The notes: generated by a model from the letters alone, not told the origin. A stretch of DNA of 64,000 nt from an uncultured Oscillospiraceae bacterium (GCA_947631595.1 CANRLZ010000005.1:1-64000), one strand, 5' to 3'; counted from the first letter of the stretch, positions 1 to 10,884 are shown. A program made the numbers and translations.

Positions 1-3000
1 CATCAGCCTTTTCGATGGACGGGAAATCGATGGTCAAGCTTCCCTCTTCTTCAGCACTTGTAATGACCTTCACGGTATAATAGTACTCGCTCGGGTCGAA
101 CTTGACGCCGGTTTGTTCGGGGTTCGCCACCTCGGTGAACTTGTAGGTATACTCTGTCTCCGGAACAGCGCCGTCAAGCGTAACGCTGCCAAAGTAGACC
201 AATCCATCCATATTATTTTTAGTAGTTAAACTTTCGCTGTCCTGAATCACGGTATCTCCATCAGCGGTGGGCATGGGGGCGCCCGGTGTCACAGCCTCCA
301 GCTTGAAGGTAAACTCGTTATTCTCCAACGCGCCGCCGATCAGCGTCTTATTCGCCAACAGATCCGCGGTCGCGGGCTGGCGGTTGTTGGTGACGGTGAC
401 GGTGGCGGTGTTGGCCTCCAACGTGCCGGGGGTCGCCGCGGGGATGGCGCCCGTGGCGTTATTATACTCGACCGCATAGCCCTTGTCGGTGCTGGTGGCC
501 GCAGTCTCGGTGACGGTATAGGTGATCCCGGCGGGCAGGCCCTGGATGGTGGCGGTCTCGTTGGCCTTCAGGGTGATCGTGGCGGTCTTCGTGTCGCCGC
601 TGTCCGCAAAGGTCACCGTTGTCGCGTCGGTATGCGTGCCAGGGGGATCGTAGGTGACGGTGTAATCCCCCGCCACCTTGTCAAGGCCGGTGCCGGAGAG
701 CGCCACGGTGAAGATGAAGTTGTCACCGTCAGTAGTGGTTTGAACGGTGCCGTCCGTCAGCTTCTTCTCGATCGCCAGGTTGCCGATGGTGGTGTTGGCG
801 AAGACAATGGGGTTGCTATCGCCCGGAAGCGGACTTCCATCCATGACAGGGCCAGCCGTCTTTTGGACAGTATAACTCGTCTTCATATCGTCCGTGACCG
901 TGACCACGATGGTGTACTCGGTCGGGTCGTATTTGACGCCGGTGAGGGCGGTGTCCGTCTCTTTGAGGGTATAGGTATACTTGCCCGGGGTTTCAAATGT
1001 GATGCTGTTAAATTTGAATTTGCCCGCGCTGTCATTTTTGGTAGTAACAGGGTCGGGCATGGGGTTGCTCAGAAGCCCAGCGTCGTTGCTCCCATTCTCC
1101 AGGGTGAAGCTGAACTTTCCAGCCGTGGTAGCGTCAGCCGCCTTGCCGTCCAGGGTCTTGGAACCCGCAAGCGCAAACTCCACGGCGTTGAGGGTGTTGG
1201 TGACAACGACTTCATTCGTACCCTCGGTGCTGGCCTTAATCGTGCCGCTAATACTCCCCTCGTCGACAGAACTCCCGTCTACGGTGGCGTCTTTAAAGTG
1301 ATACTGCGGCATGCCGCTGAGATTCTCGGTGACGGTGTAGGTGATCCCAGAGGGCAGGTCTTTGATGGTGGCGGTCTGGCCGCCCTTCAGTTTGATCTCC
1401 GCCTTGCCACTGGCAAAAGCAACCGTCCCCGGCTGCTGTCTCTCATCCGTGGCAGCAGGGGCGTATTCCACGTTGTACGGCCCATCGGAGATGGTGGCGC
1501 CATCAGTCGCCGACAGGGCCACGTTAAAGGTAAAGAGCGTGTCGGAAGTGAGTTCGCCTTCGCTCGCATCCTGCAACACCTTCTTGACGCTCAGGTCGCC
1601 GGTGGTGTAGGTGTTTTCCATGGTGGTGGTGTAGCGGTAGTTGTTGGTTGCACCAGAGCTTACTTCTCCCCCAAAAGTGTCGGAAGTACCGCCAGTATTG
1701 CAGGTGACCTTCATGGAGTTGTCAACCGTAAAGGTGATCGTCTTCTCCGGGGCATACGTCACCCCTGGGATCTTCTTTTCGGCGCTCTCCGTGATGGTCA
1801 GGGTATAGGTGCCAGGCTCGGTGAGGCCGAAGACGTCAAAGGTCGCGTTGCCAGTTTTACCGTCCCTGTCGACCTCAATATTCTTCGAAACGCTCCCATA
1901 AGGGTTGGTCGGCTTATCCGGCGTGGCAGCCGAGTCATACTTCACCACCTTATCGGTGTTATCGCCGGTGGCCGCCAGGGTGAAGGTGAAAGTGCCGCCA
2001 GGCCATTTGCCCGTGTCGTCGGTCAGTTTCTTGGTCAGGTCGATCTGCACCGTGGGGTAGATGAACAGCTCGGCGGTCACGGTGGCCAAGGTCAGGTGAA
2101 TGTCCGGTGTCTCGGCGTCCACGTGGGGCGTGATCACATACCGATAGACGCCGGGTTCGCTATACTGCGGGATATAGCCTGGGGCGTCCTTTTCCGCTAT
2201 ATTTGCCGCTTTGTCTGTAACATCGTCATAACCATTTGCCGCATTCAACTGATACACTTTGTACTCATAACTCAGAGTATTCGGCACGCCCGGTCCGTCC
2301 GTGGTGCCGGTTCCTTCCTCGTTCATGTCGCCACCGGAAATGTACGTGTTATATGCCCCCTTCATGGCGTTGTAGTCCGAACTACTGCCCGGGGTGATCC
2401 CCGTGAAGGTCAGTTCCGGCCGGCTGATGCCGTGCTCTTTCTCATCATACTGGATCTTGTAGCTCGTGGGGGTTTTCACTTCGGCCCAGGCCGCGTCAAG
2501 GCTCTTGACGGCGTTTTTGCCGTTATAGAATGTATCGCCGGAGTCCAGGAAAAACAGGTTTTCCTGATCCTTCACTAGTGTGCCGCTGGAATTCAGCGGG
2601 TTTTTATTCAGCCAGCACACGAACAGATATTTTTCGTGCGCGCCGCCTTTTTCGGGCGTCGGAATCAGTTTGGTGACAGGGATCGCAGCGTTATCTTTAT
2701 ACCCTTCGTCCAGGATAACATACTTCCAGAACCCTTTACTACCCTTGCCGTTGTCACCCAGGGTGTACGTCGTCGTTTCATCAGGAGCCGTGGCCTTCCA
2801 AGGGGGGGCAACGGATAAATCCTCGCCAAAGGTCGCATCCGCGATCTGTAGGGTATAGCCCGCGAGGTTCTTGTACTCCGCCGGCGCCCAGACGGCGTAA
2901 AGGTCGGCATTCCCTCCCTTTTCGCAGGGAATGGTATACGGAGGGTAAGCCTCTGGATCCTTATCCATATTCGGGCGCAGACGGCGGCCGTAATCCGCCA

Positions 3001-5132
3001 GATACGCCGCGGGGTAAGTAACTTTGTCGTAGCTTTCAAATTTAGCGCCCGGCGTAGTGCTCCACCCGGCAAAGTAATAGGTGCCGTCGGCGCCCACATA
3101 AGTACCCTCGGCCAGGTCTAAATCGCCTTTATCAGTCTTGGCGCTGCTGAAGTCGGTCTGCTTGTTGGTTGTTGCGACATCATCTTCTTTGCCCGGATCG
3201 TCGCCGGTGACCAGCTCGCGCACCACAAAGGAACTGGAATCCTCCTGCCAGGTTCCATCCGTGGTGCCCGATCCATCGATTTCATCGGCGTAGATATAGT
3301 CGGTGTCGTCTCCCGGCAGGTTCAGGTGATAGCGCAGACCGGGGCCTACCTCTTTTACGTTGGTAAACACGATGTCGTCCAGGCTGCTACCTACCAAATC
3401 TCCGTCTCCCGACACATCAGCGTTATCCTTCTTGTAAACTTGGATCGTGGTCGTATAGTCTGTACCGCCATCTTCTACGGTGATCTTCATGGTATATACA
3501 TGCTCATCATAGGTGATCCGATCAACGGCCCCCTTCGTCTCTTTGATAGTATAGCTATATACAGTACCTACGTTATTATCTTCAAATTTAATATCGCCAA
3601 AGTTAACATTACCACTTGCGTCATTTGTCTTCGTGACCTCGGTCTCACTCACGCCACTAGGCATGGGGGCATCCGGGGTCTCAGCTTTCAGGGTAAAGGT
3701 AAACGCTCCGTCATATTCCCTCAAATCACCGCCGCTTAATTTTTTGTTTGCAATCGCAGAAACCGTCGGGAGACCCCTCTCCTTTACATTGTTAAAGACA
3801 AAGGTCTCGCCATCAGCGCTACTTGGGCTGCCCTTTGCGCTGCTGGTTGTATAGGTGACCGTAAATTGAAGCTTGTTGTTTGCGTCAGGCTCCGCCTTTA
3901 CCGTGGCGGTATACACGGTATCGTCACAGGTAATACCTTCTTTTCCATTGTCCTGTTCGGTAATGGTGTAAGTATAGGTACCGGCCTCGGTAAATGTAAT
4001 GCTATCAAACTGAAATTCGCCGCTGCTTTTATTCGATTTCGTCACATATTTAGTGCCATCGACGTCATCTTGCGCCTTACTGGGCATCGGTGTATCGGCG
4101 TTAGCTCTAAGGACAGCAACGCCCTCTGAACCCGTTAATGCGACAGCCGTGCCGTCCACAGTACCCATGGTCAAATTCTTCTTGCCTTTAAATTTATAAG
4201 TATTGGATCGAGGGGGGTCCGTGGCTTCCGCGCCGGTGCCGTCCGTCTTGGCGGATTCGAACGCGGACACGGCGGCTTGTAGATCCTCAAGAGCCTGTTC
4301 CACGGCCTCTGTGGAGTCAGCGGCGGCCTTAGCGTCCTCGGCGGCCTTGATGGCGGTGTCCAGAGCGTTATAGGCGTCCTGGGTGACCCATTTCTCAGAG
4401 GTAGCAACGTCTGTGCCGTCTTCGCTGATTTTGACGCTCTTCAGGTTGGTCTTCGCTGCTTCAATAGCGTCGTCCAACGCCGTCGTGTCCACGGAGGGCG
4501 TCTCCGAGGGTTTCTCCGAGGGTTCCGAGGTTCCGCTATCGAGGACGAAAATCCTGAGATGAACGGCATTTGTAGTAGCTGTCTCGCCTGTGTAACTACC
4601 AGAGGCATAGGCAAAATAATTACCCGAGTTACTTTCATCTCTCAAATAGAATTCTCCGGAAGTGCCCGACGGGAAAAAGAAGTTCTTTCTAGCACTGGAA
4701 GTAAGAGGTGGTTTCGAGCTACTAACACTTCTTACATCAAGGTAATACGACGCGTCGACCAACGCTTCGCCAGCGTTTGCCTGAACAGATCCATCGGTTC
4801 CCGCATCCCTAAAAGTAGTGCTGAAAACAATCTTGTCAGAGCTAGTTGTATCCAGTGTAATCTTACCGTCCGTTATTGTTACTGGAATTCTCCAGTTATC
4901 TGCCGTTGGTGCACTAACACTAGCAGGAAGACCAATGGCATAATCTGTGCCGCCATCTTCAAGCACAACAATGAATTTTACATTCGTTTTGCCGGCCAAT
5001 CCCGTACTCAAGTCCGTCACCTGGACATAAGTATCCCCATCCGCTGCTTTCGCCGCAGGGGCAAGGGGGGTCGTCGCCACCAGGGACAGGGTCATGGCAA
5101 AGGCCAGGAGGAAGGCGGTGAATCGTTTCATG
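1..5132 (-). CDS. Giant secreted surface protein with FIVAR-like, InlB/Listeria-Bacteroides-like and repeated Spy0128/FctA-type pilin isopeptide and DUF7601-like domains; C-terminus beyond left edge
   Basis: Manual minus-strand translation from ATG at 5132-5130 (MKRFTAFLLAFAMTLSLVATTPLAPAAKA signal peptide; SD AAGGAG) stays open to base 1 (>=1710 codons). Recurrent FTFTL...APMP...Y.YT..E...G..YD...YT..V blocks. Absent from the ORF track because it has no stop in the window. Confidence 0.88.
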
Positions 5133-5173
5133 GTCGGTCTCTCCTTCTCGTGATTTGGTGTGGTAGCGGGTAT

Positions 5174-5218
5174 TTTGTCCTGCCCGGAGGGCAGGACAAA
5201 CGAGGGCCATGGCCCTCG
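5174..5218. repeat. Two adjacent perfect inverted repeats in the surface-protein 5' UTR
   Basis: tttgtcctgccc-gga-gggcaggacaaa (5174-5200) and the 18-nt palindrome cgagggccatggccctcg (5201-5218). Confidence 0.8.
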
Positions 5219-5238
5219 AGGCATAAAATGTCACACTC

Positions 5239-5266
5239 ATTATAGCGCCGCCGCCGCAAAAGTCAA
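5239..5266 (-). promoter_or_regulatory. Sigma-A promoter for the giant surface protein: TTGACT-N16-TATAAT
   Basis: Reverse complement of attata (5239-5244) and agtcaa (5261-5266). Confidence 0.6.
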
Positions 5267-5407
5267 GCATTTTGCCGAATTTTTTCCTCTTCGCCTGTCT
5301 TTTTTTGTAGGACTTCCCATGCCTCCCAAAGTTCCGGGCGGCCGGAGGGGCAAAAATCATCTATTTTTACTAAAGACCTTGACAAAATTGTAGAACCCCC
5401 GCGGCGC

Positions 5408-5442
5408 AAAAAAACGCCCCCGCGCCACAGGGCGCGGGGGCG
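5408..5442 (-). terminator. Rho-independent terminator after the TAXI gene
   Basis: cgcccccgcgcc-acag-ggcgcgggggcg stem with a T-tract on the minus strand. Confidence 0.85.
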
Positions 5443-5464
5443 GCAGGGGGTCGCTTTGGACGGG

Positions 5465-6502
5465 TCAGCTCAGGACGCCGATCTCCTGGTAGTAGCGCTG
5501 GGCGCCGGGGTGGAGGGGCAGGTCGGCGATGTCCTTCACCGCCTCCTCCGGGGTGAGGCCGGCCAGGTTGCTCTGGGCCTCGCCCAGCTCGTCGATGTGC
5601 TCCCAGAAGGTGCGGGTGAGCTGGTAGACCGTCTCCTCGTCCAGGTCGCCCCGGCAGAACATGACCATCTTGATGGCGGAGGTCTGAACGTCCTCGTCCT
5701 GGCCGGGGTAGGTCCCGGCGGGGATGGTGAAGGGGGCGTACCAGGGGTAGTCGGCCTGGAGAGCGGCGATGATGTCCTCGGGGATGTCCACCAGGCGGCA
5801 CCCGGCGGTGAGCGCCTGGGTGACGGCGGAGGCGGGCGCGCCGGACATGATCCACGCCCCGTCGATGGTGCCGTTCTGGAGCATATCGGCGGCGGCGGAG
5901 AAGTCGATGTACTCACAGTTGATGTCGTCGGGGAAGGTGAGGCCGGCGGCGGTAAAGTGGTTCTGGCACTCGCCGTACACGCTGGAGCCGGCGGAGGCCA
6001 CGGCGAAGTGCTTGCCCTTCACGCTGGCCAGGTCGGTGATCCCGGAGTTCCCGGCGGCCACCACCTGGTTGGGGTTGAAGTACAGCCCGGCGATGACCTT
6101 CAGGTCGTCGTAGGCGTAGCCCTCAAAGCTGTTCTGGCCGTTGAGGCACTCCCAGCAGTTGGAGGAGATGGCGATGGAGACCTGGGCCTCCCCCTCGCTC
6201 ACCAGGGTGAGGTTCTGGATGCCGCCGGCGGACTCCTGGCTGGAGGCGCTGACGTAGTCGATCTGGGTGTCCCACAGGTTGGTGATGGCCGCGCCCACGG
6301 CGTACAGCGCGCCGGAAGCGGAGGCGGTGGGGAAGTTGATGGTGACGTTCTCGTGTTCGGCGCCGCCGGTCTGGGAGGTGATGGTGGCGTCCACCTTCTG
6401 GGTGGCCTCGGCGGGCTGCTGGTCGCTCTTCTGGCCGCCGCAGGCAGCCAGCAGGCCCAGGGCCAGCACCAGGGCCAGGGCAAGGGCAAGAATTCGTTTC
6501 AT
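5465..6502 (-). CDS. TAXI family TRAP transporter solute-binding lipoprotein
   Basis: MKRILALALALVLALGLLAACGG lipobox; TAXI-type motifs (NFPTASASGALYAVGAAITNLW, VASAGSSVYGECQNH). Confidence 0.92.
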   Translation of the reverse strand: MKRILALALALVLALGLLAACGGQKSDQQPAEATQKVDATITSQTGGAEHENVTINFPTASASGALYAVGAAITNLWDTQIDYVSASSQESAGGIQNLTLVSEGEAQVSIAISSNCWECLNGQNSFEGYAYDDLKVIAGLYFNPNQVVAAGNSGITDLASVKGKHFAVASAGSSVYGECQNHFTAAGLTFPDDINCEYIDFSAAADMLQNGTIDGAWIMSGAPASAVTQALTAGCRLVDIPEDIIAALQADYPWYAPFTIPAGTYPGQDEDVQTSAIKMVMFCRGDLDEETVYQLTRTFWEHIDELGEAQSNLAGLTPEEAVKDIADLPLHPGAQRYYQEIGVLS

Positions 6503-6553
6503 TCCTCTGATCTCCTTTTTGGGATAAATATTGTCCAGCGCTTCCGCGCGAGA

Positions 6554-8530
6554 CTACCCTTGGACGGGCCGGTCGGCCCTGGGGCGGGTGAACCACTGGA
6601 ACGCCAGCACGGCCGCCAGCAGGGCGAAGCCCACCGCGTCGGTCGCCAGCCCAGGGGCCAGCAGCAGGGGCGCCACGGCCAGCAGAACCAGCCGCTCCGG
6701 CACATTCGCCCGCCGCAGCAGCCAGCCCTCCAGCCCGGCCACCAGGGACACCGTCCCGACGGAGGCGGTGACGGCGGCCCAGACGGTCTGAAGCGCGGTG
6801 GCCGTGGGGTCCGCGCCGATGAGCAGGATGGGGCTTCCCAGGAAGAAGAAGGGGATCAGGAAGCCGATGAGGCCCAGGCGGACGGACAGCAGGCCGGTCT
6901 TGGTCTGGTTGGACCCGGCGATCCCGGCGGCCACGTAGCTGCTCATGGCCACCGGCGGGGTGATGTTGGACAGGCAGGCGTAGATGAGGCAGAACAGGTG
7001 GGCTACAATGGGGGTCACCCCCACCTTCACCAGTACGGGCACCGCCACGGCCTGGACGATGACGTAGGCGGCCACGCCGGGCACGCCCATGCCCAGGATG
7101 GTGGACATGATCATCACCAAAAAGCCGGTGAGGTAGATGTTGGCGTTGTCCACCACCGACAGGATGAGGTAGCCCATGTTCAGGCCCAAGCTGGTCAGGG
7201 TGACGGTGCCGATGATCACGCCAATGATCACGCAGCACACACCCACGGAGACGGCGCTCTTGGCGCCCTCCACGGTGGCGGCCACGATCTTGTCCCAGGT
7301 CATGCGGGTGTCCTTGCGCAGCCAGCTCGCGCCGATGGTGGCGAAGATGGCGAACAGGGCGGCGAAGAGGGGGGTGTACCCCAGGGCCATGAGGCCGATG
7401 AGCACCACCAGGGGCAGCGCCAGGTGCCCCTGCTTTTTCACCACCTCCAGCGCGTCCGGGATGTTCTCCCTGGACAGGCCGGACAGCCCCAGGCGCTTGG
7501 CCTCAAAGTGGACGGCGAAGAGCAGCCCCAGGTAGTAGAGAAACGCCGGCAGGATGGCCGCCAGCATGACCCAGGTGTAGCTCAGGCCCAAAAACTCCGC
7601 CATGACGAAGCCCACCGCGCCCATGATGGGCGGGCAGAACTGCCCGCCGGTGGAGGCCACCGCCTCCACCGCCCCGGCAAATTCCTTCTTGTAGCCGGTG
7701 CGCTTCATCAGGGGGATGGTGATGGTGCCGGTGGTGGCCACGTTGGCGATGGCGGAGCCGTTGATCATCCCCATGAGGGCGGAGGCGATCACCGCCACCT
7801 TGGCCGGGCCGCCGGGGGAGCGGCCCACCAGGGTGAGGGAGAAGTCGTTGATGAACTTGGAAAAGCCGCTGTACTTCAGGTACGCGCCGAAGACCACGAA
7901 GAGGAAGATGTAGGTGGCGGACACGCCGATGCCGGTGCCCAGCAGGCCCTGGGTGCCCCAGAACTGCGTCGTCAGCACCCGGCGGAGGGTGAACCCGTTG
8001 TGGCCCAGCTTGCCGGGGAGGTACGCCCCGAACCAGTTGTAGGCCAGGAAAATGAGCGCCAGGATGGCCAGGTTCCCCGAGGCGCGCCGGGCGGCCTCGA
8101 AGACCAGCACCAGGGCGACCCCGGCGATGGCGATCTCCAGGTCGGTGGTGCGGCCGCCGTTCTGGGCGATGCGGGTGTAGTTGAAGATGAGGTAGGTGAA
8201 CACGCCCACCGACAGCGCGATCAGCGCCCAGTCCCAGATGGGCGGCGCCCTGCGCACCCGGCGCTCTTTTTTGTAGGTGGGGTAGAGCAGGAAGGTGAAC
8301 ACCAGCAGAAAGATGCAGTGGATGGCCCGCAGGTTCACCGCGCTGATGGCGCCCACGGTGCTGAAATAGAGCTGGAACACCGTCCAGACGCACAGCAGCA
8401 CCGTGATGGCCACGTCCAGCGGCCCCACGTACTTCCGGGTCCGGGAGTCGGCCTCCTTCTCCTCCAAAAGCCGCTGGGCCTTCTGTTCCAGCGCCTCCTG
8501 CTCCTGCTGGTCGATGGGCCTGTCCTCCAT
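6554..8530 (-). CDS. TRAP transporter permease, fused DctQ/DctM (4TM/12TM)
   Basis: Multi-TM protein with TRAP fused-permease features next to TAXI; MEDRPIDQQ start preferred because GGAGG precedes it (ORF track starts upstream). Confidence 0.9.
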   Translation of the reverse strand: MEDRPIDQQEQEALEQKAQRLLEEKEADSRTRKYVGPLDVAITVLLCVWTVFQLYFSTVGAISAVNLRAIHCIFLLVFTFLLYPTYKKERRVRRAPPIWDWALIALSVGVFTYLIFNYTRIAQNGGRTTDLEIAIAGVALVLVFEAARRASGNLAILALIFLAYNWFGAYLPGKLGHNGFTLRRVLTTQFWGTQGLLGTGIGVSATYIFLFVVFGAYLKYSGFSKFINDFSLTLVGRSPGGPAKVAVIASALMGMINGSAIANVATTGTITIPLMKRTGYKKEFAGAVEAVASTGGQFCPPIMGAVGFVMAEFLGLSYTWVMLAAILPAFLYYLGLLFAVHFEAKRLGLSGLSRENIPDALEVVKKQGHLALPLVVLIGLMALGYTPLFAALFAIFATIGASWLRKDTRMTWDKIVAATVEGAKSAVSVGVCCVIIGVIIGTVTLTSLGLNMGYLILSVVDNANIYLTGFLVMIMSTILGMGVPGVAAYVIVQAVAVPVLVKVGVTPIVAHLFCLIYACLSNITPPVAMSSYVAAGIAGSNQTKTGLLSVRLGLIGFLIPFFFLGSPILLIGADPTATALQTVWAAVTASVGTVSLVAGLEGWLLRRANVPERLVLLAVAPLLLAPGLATDAVGFALLAAVLAFQWFTRPRADRPVQG

Positions 8531-8683
8531 GCCCGCGCCTCCGTCCTCGACCCGCGGAGGGGTCGTGAGTATCCATGGACTTTTTACCATACTGGCGGCC
8601 AAAAGTCAAGGAAAATCCCGCCAATTCCCCATCTGGACGGGAGGATCCCACACTTTTTCCAGATGATACCGCTCCCGCCCGCC

Positions 8684-8712
8684 GCATATCCAACCCGCCC
8701 CTGTTCATACTA
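8684..8712 (+). promoter_or_regulatory. Predicted sigma-G (forespore) promoter: GCATA-N17-CATACTA
   Basis: Matches the B. subtilis sigma-G consensus gHATR-N17/18-CATWMTA, 42 bp before the spoVT start codon. Confidence 0.7.
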
Positions 8713-8753
8713 AGGTTTGTCAAATAGAAAACAAGGCAGGAGGAATTCCCTTG

Positions 8754-8945
8754 ATGAAAGCGACTGGCGTCGTGAGACGCATTGACGACCTGGGCCGGAT
8801 CGTCATCCCCAAAGAGATCCGCCGCACCATGCGCATCCGCGAGGGCGACCCGCTGCATACAACATTGGAGGAGTGGGAGAGGTTCTGCCTCGGGATGCTG
8901 CGTTTGTCAAAGAGGGCCGGGCTGAGGCCCCGCGACGGCGAATAG
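8754..8945 (+). pseudogene. spoVT: spoVT 5' fragment (34 codons) interrupted by the element; continues for 29 codons as the recombinase's own displaced C-terminal tail
   Basis: MKATGVVRRIDDLGRIVIPKEIRRTMRIREGDPL is the SpoVT AbrB-type N-terminus, then switches to the unrelated HTTLEEWERFCLGMLRLSKRAGLRPRDGE; SD aggagg upstream. Confidence 0.93.
8839..8855 (+). repeat. attL core direct repeat GCGAGGGCGACCCGCTG
   Basis: Exact 17-nt match to 30747-30763; flanking bases differ on both sides. Confidence 0.92.
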
Positions 8946-8959
8946 TCCGAAAAACAGAA

Positions 8960-9005
8960 GTGCCGCGGTCCGCTTGGGAAAGCGGATCGCGGCACGTTTA
9001 TTTTG
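8960..9005. terminator. Terminator hairpin between left element end and ilvD-like gene
   Basis: tgccgcggtccgctt-ggg-aaagcggatcgcggca followed by a T-rich run. Confidence 0.75.
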
Positions 9006-9027
9006 GTTCGTTTCTCCAGACCGGATG

Positions 9028-10773
9028 TCAGCTGTCGAACTCCAGGTACGCGCCCTTCATGGGGCTGGCGGCGTGCTCGCTGAACAGGCGCAGGGTACCG
9101 CTCTTGTACTTCACGGGCTTGGGCTTCCAGGCCTCCTTGCGCTGGGCCAGGATGGCGTCGATCTCCTCCGGGGTCTTGCGCTCCCCCTTGACCCCTACGA
9201 TGGCCAGCACCCGGTTGGGCACGTCGATCTCGATCAGGTCTCCCTCCTCCACCAGGGCGATGGGGCCGCCGGCCTGGGCCTCGGGGCTGCAATGGCCAAT
9301 GACCGGGCCGGTGGAGGCGCCGGAGAAGCGCCCGTCGGTGATGAGGGCAATGGCCCGACCCAGCTCCTTGTCTGAGGAGATGGCCTCAGAGGTGTAGAAC
9401 ATCTCGGGCATGCCGGAGCCCTTGGGACCCTCGTAGCGGATGAATACCGCGTCGCCCTTTTCCACCTTGTGGTGGAGCACCGCGTCGATACACGCCTCCT
9501 CGCTGTCAAAGGGGCGGGCCCGGAGGACGGCCTGGAACATCTCCTTGGGGCAGGCGGTGTGCTTGATGACGGCGCCCTGGGGAGCCAGATTGCCTTTCAA
9601 AACGGCCACGGAGCCGTCGGTGCCGATGGCCTTGTCAAAGGGCCGGATGATGTCCTCCCGGGTGATGTGGGTACCGTACCGGGCGTTCGCCTCATCCAAC
9701 CACTTCTGGCAGTGCGCGTAGAAGCCATTCTCCCGCAGCTCGTCCAGGTTCTCTCCCAGGGTCTTTCCAGTGACCGTCATGGCGTCCAAGTGGAGGACGC
9801 TCCTGATCTCCTCCATGATGGCGGGCACGCCCCCGGCATAGTAGAAGAACTCGGCGGGCCACCGCCCGGCGGGGCGGATGTCCAGCAGGTAGTGGGCCCC
9901 GCGGTGGAGCCGGTCGAAGGTGTCGCCGTCGATCTCCAGGCCGAACTCGTGGGCGATGGCAGGCAGGTGCAGGAGGGTGTTGGTGGAGCCGGAGATGGCC
10001 GCGTGGACCATGATGGCGTTCTCCAGGCTGTCCATGGTGACGATGTCGCTGGGCTTCAGGCCCTTCAGGGCCAGCTCCACCGACTGCTTACCGGCCCGGT
10101 AGGCGTAGTCGATGAGGTCGGGGCTGGTGGCGGGGAGCAGGGCGGAGCCGGGCAGGGACAGGCCCAGAGCCTCGGCCATGATCTGCATGGTGGAGGCGGT
10201 GCCGATGAAGGAGCAGGCCCCGCAGCTGGGGCAGGCGTTGCACTTGGCCCAGTTCAGCTTCGCCTCGTCGATCTCTCCCCGCTCGAACTTGGCGCTGTAC
10301 ATCCCCAACTGCTCCAGGGTGAGCATCTCCGGCCCGGCGGCCATGGTGCCGCCTGTTACCATAATGGAGGGGATGTTGACCCGGGCCATGCCCATGAGGT
10401 TTCCGGGCATCCCCTTGTCGCAGCTGGCCATGAATACGCCGCCGTCAAAGGGGGTGGCGTTGGCCTGGATCTCGATCATATTGGCGATCATCTCCCGGCT
10501 GGCCAGACTGTAATTGATCCCGTCGGTCCCCTGGCTCTCGCCGTCGCACATATCGGTGCAGAAGTACCGGGCGCCATGTCCGCCCGCCTCGGCAATACCC
10601 CGGCAGGCAGCCTCCACCAGCTTGTCCAGATGCCCCGATCCGGGGTGGCTGTCCCCAAAGGTACTCTCCACAAAGATCTGGGGCTTGGACAGATCCTCCG
10701 GCTTCCAGCCGGTGCCGATGCGCAGGGGATCCAGCTCGGGGGCCAGCTTACGCATTTCTTGACTGATCAACAT
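9028..10773 (-). CDS. IlvD/Edd family dehydratase (dihydroxy-acid or sugar-acid dehydratase)
   Basis: Family motifs CDMCDGESQG, SCDKGMPGNLMGMAR, CNACPSCGACSFIGTASTMQ, TDGRFSGAS. Context with GntP and FadR favours a sugar acid. Confidence 0.9.
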   Translation of the reverse strand: MLISQEMRKLAPELDPLRIGTGWKPEDLSKPQIFVESTFGDSHPGSGHLDKLVEAACRGIAEAGGHGARYFCTDMCDGESQGTDGINYSLASREMIANMIEIQANATPFDGGVFMASCDKGMPGNLMGMARVNIPSIMVTGGTMAAGPEMLTLEQLGMYSAKFERGEIDEAKLNWAKCNACPSCGACSFIGTASTMQIMAEALGLSLPGSALLPATSPDLIDYAYRAGKQSVELALKGLKPSDIVTMDSLENAIMVHAAISGSTNTLLHLPAIAHEFGLEIDGDTFDRLHRGAHYLLDIRPAGRWPAEFFYYAGGVPAIMEEIRSVLHLDAMTVTGKTLGENLDELRENGFYAHCQKWLDEANARYGTHITREDIIRPFDKAIGTDGSVAVLKGNLAPQGAVIKHTACPKEMFQAVLRARPFDSEEACIDAVLHHKVEKGDAVFIRYEGPKGSGMPEMFYTSEAISSDKELGRAIALITDGRFSGASTGPVIGHCSPEAQAGGPIALVEEGDLIEIDVPNRVLAIVGVKGERKTPEEIDAILAQRKEAWKPKPVKYKSGTLRLFSEHAASPMKGAYLEFDS

Positions 10774-10855
10774 AGTTGCTACCTACCTTTCAATCGGATG
10801 GGGTGGTTGAGTCGGCAAAAGCGGTCCGATCGTGTGGGAGCGATCCAATGCCCTT

Positions 10856-10884
10856 ATTATAAGTCAGACATCATATAACGTCAA
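10856..10884 (-). promoter_or_regulatory. Promoter of ilvD-like gene TTGACG-N17-TATAAT with putative FadR operator in the spacer
   Basis: Minus strand TTGACG-TTATATGATGTCTGACT-TATAAT. Confidence 0.75.

Noticed and set aside
632-2578. 648-aa plus-strand ORF
   Set aside because: Antisense to the giant surface protein, which has signal peptide, SD and recognisable domains.
6554-8530. Fused DctQM TRAP permease as unusual
   Set aside because: 4TM/12TM fusions are the normal form for TAXI-type TRAP transporters.
5456-8713. 1085-aa plus-strand ORF
   Set aside because: Shadow ORF antisense to TAXI and TRAP permease; His/Gly/Gln-rich, no domain logic.
8751-8945. Independent 64-aa AbrB/antitoxin-like gene
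   Set aside because: The AbrB fold is cut mid-domain at the attL core; it is the 5' piece of spoVT plus recombinase tail.
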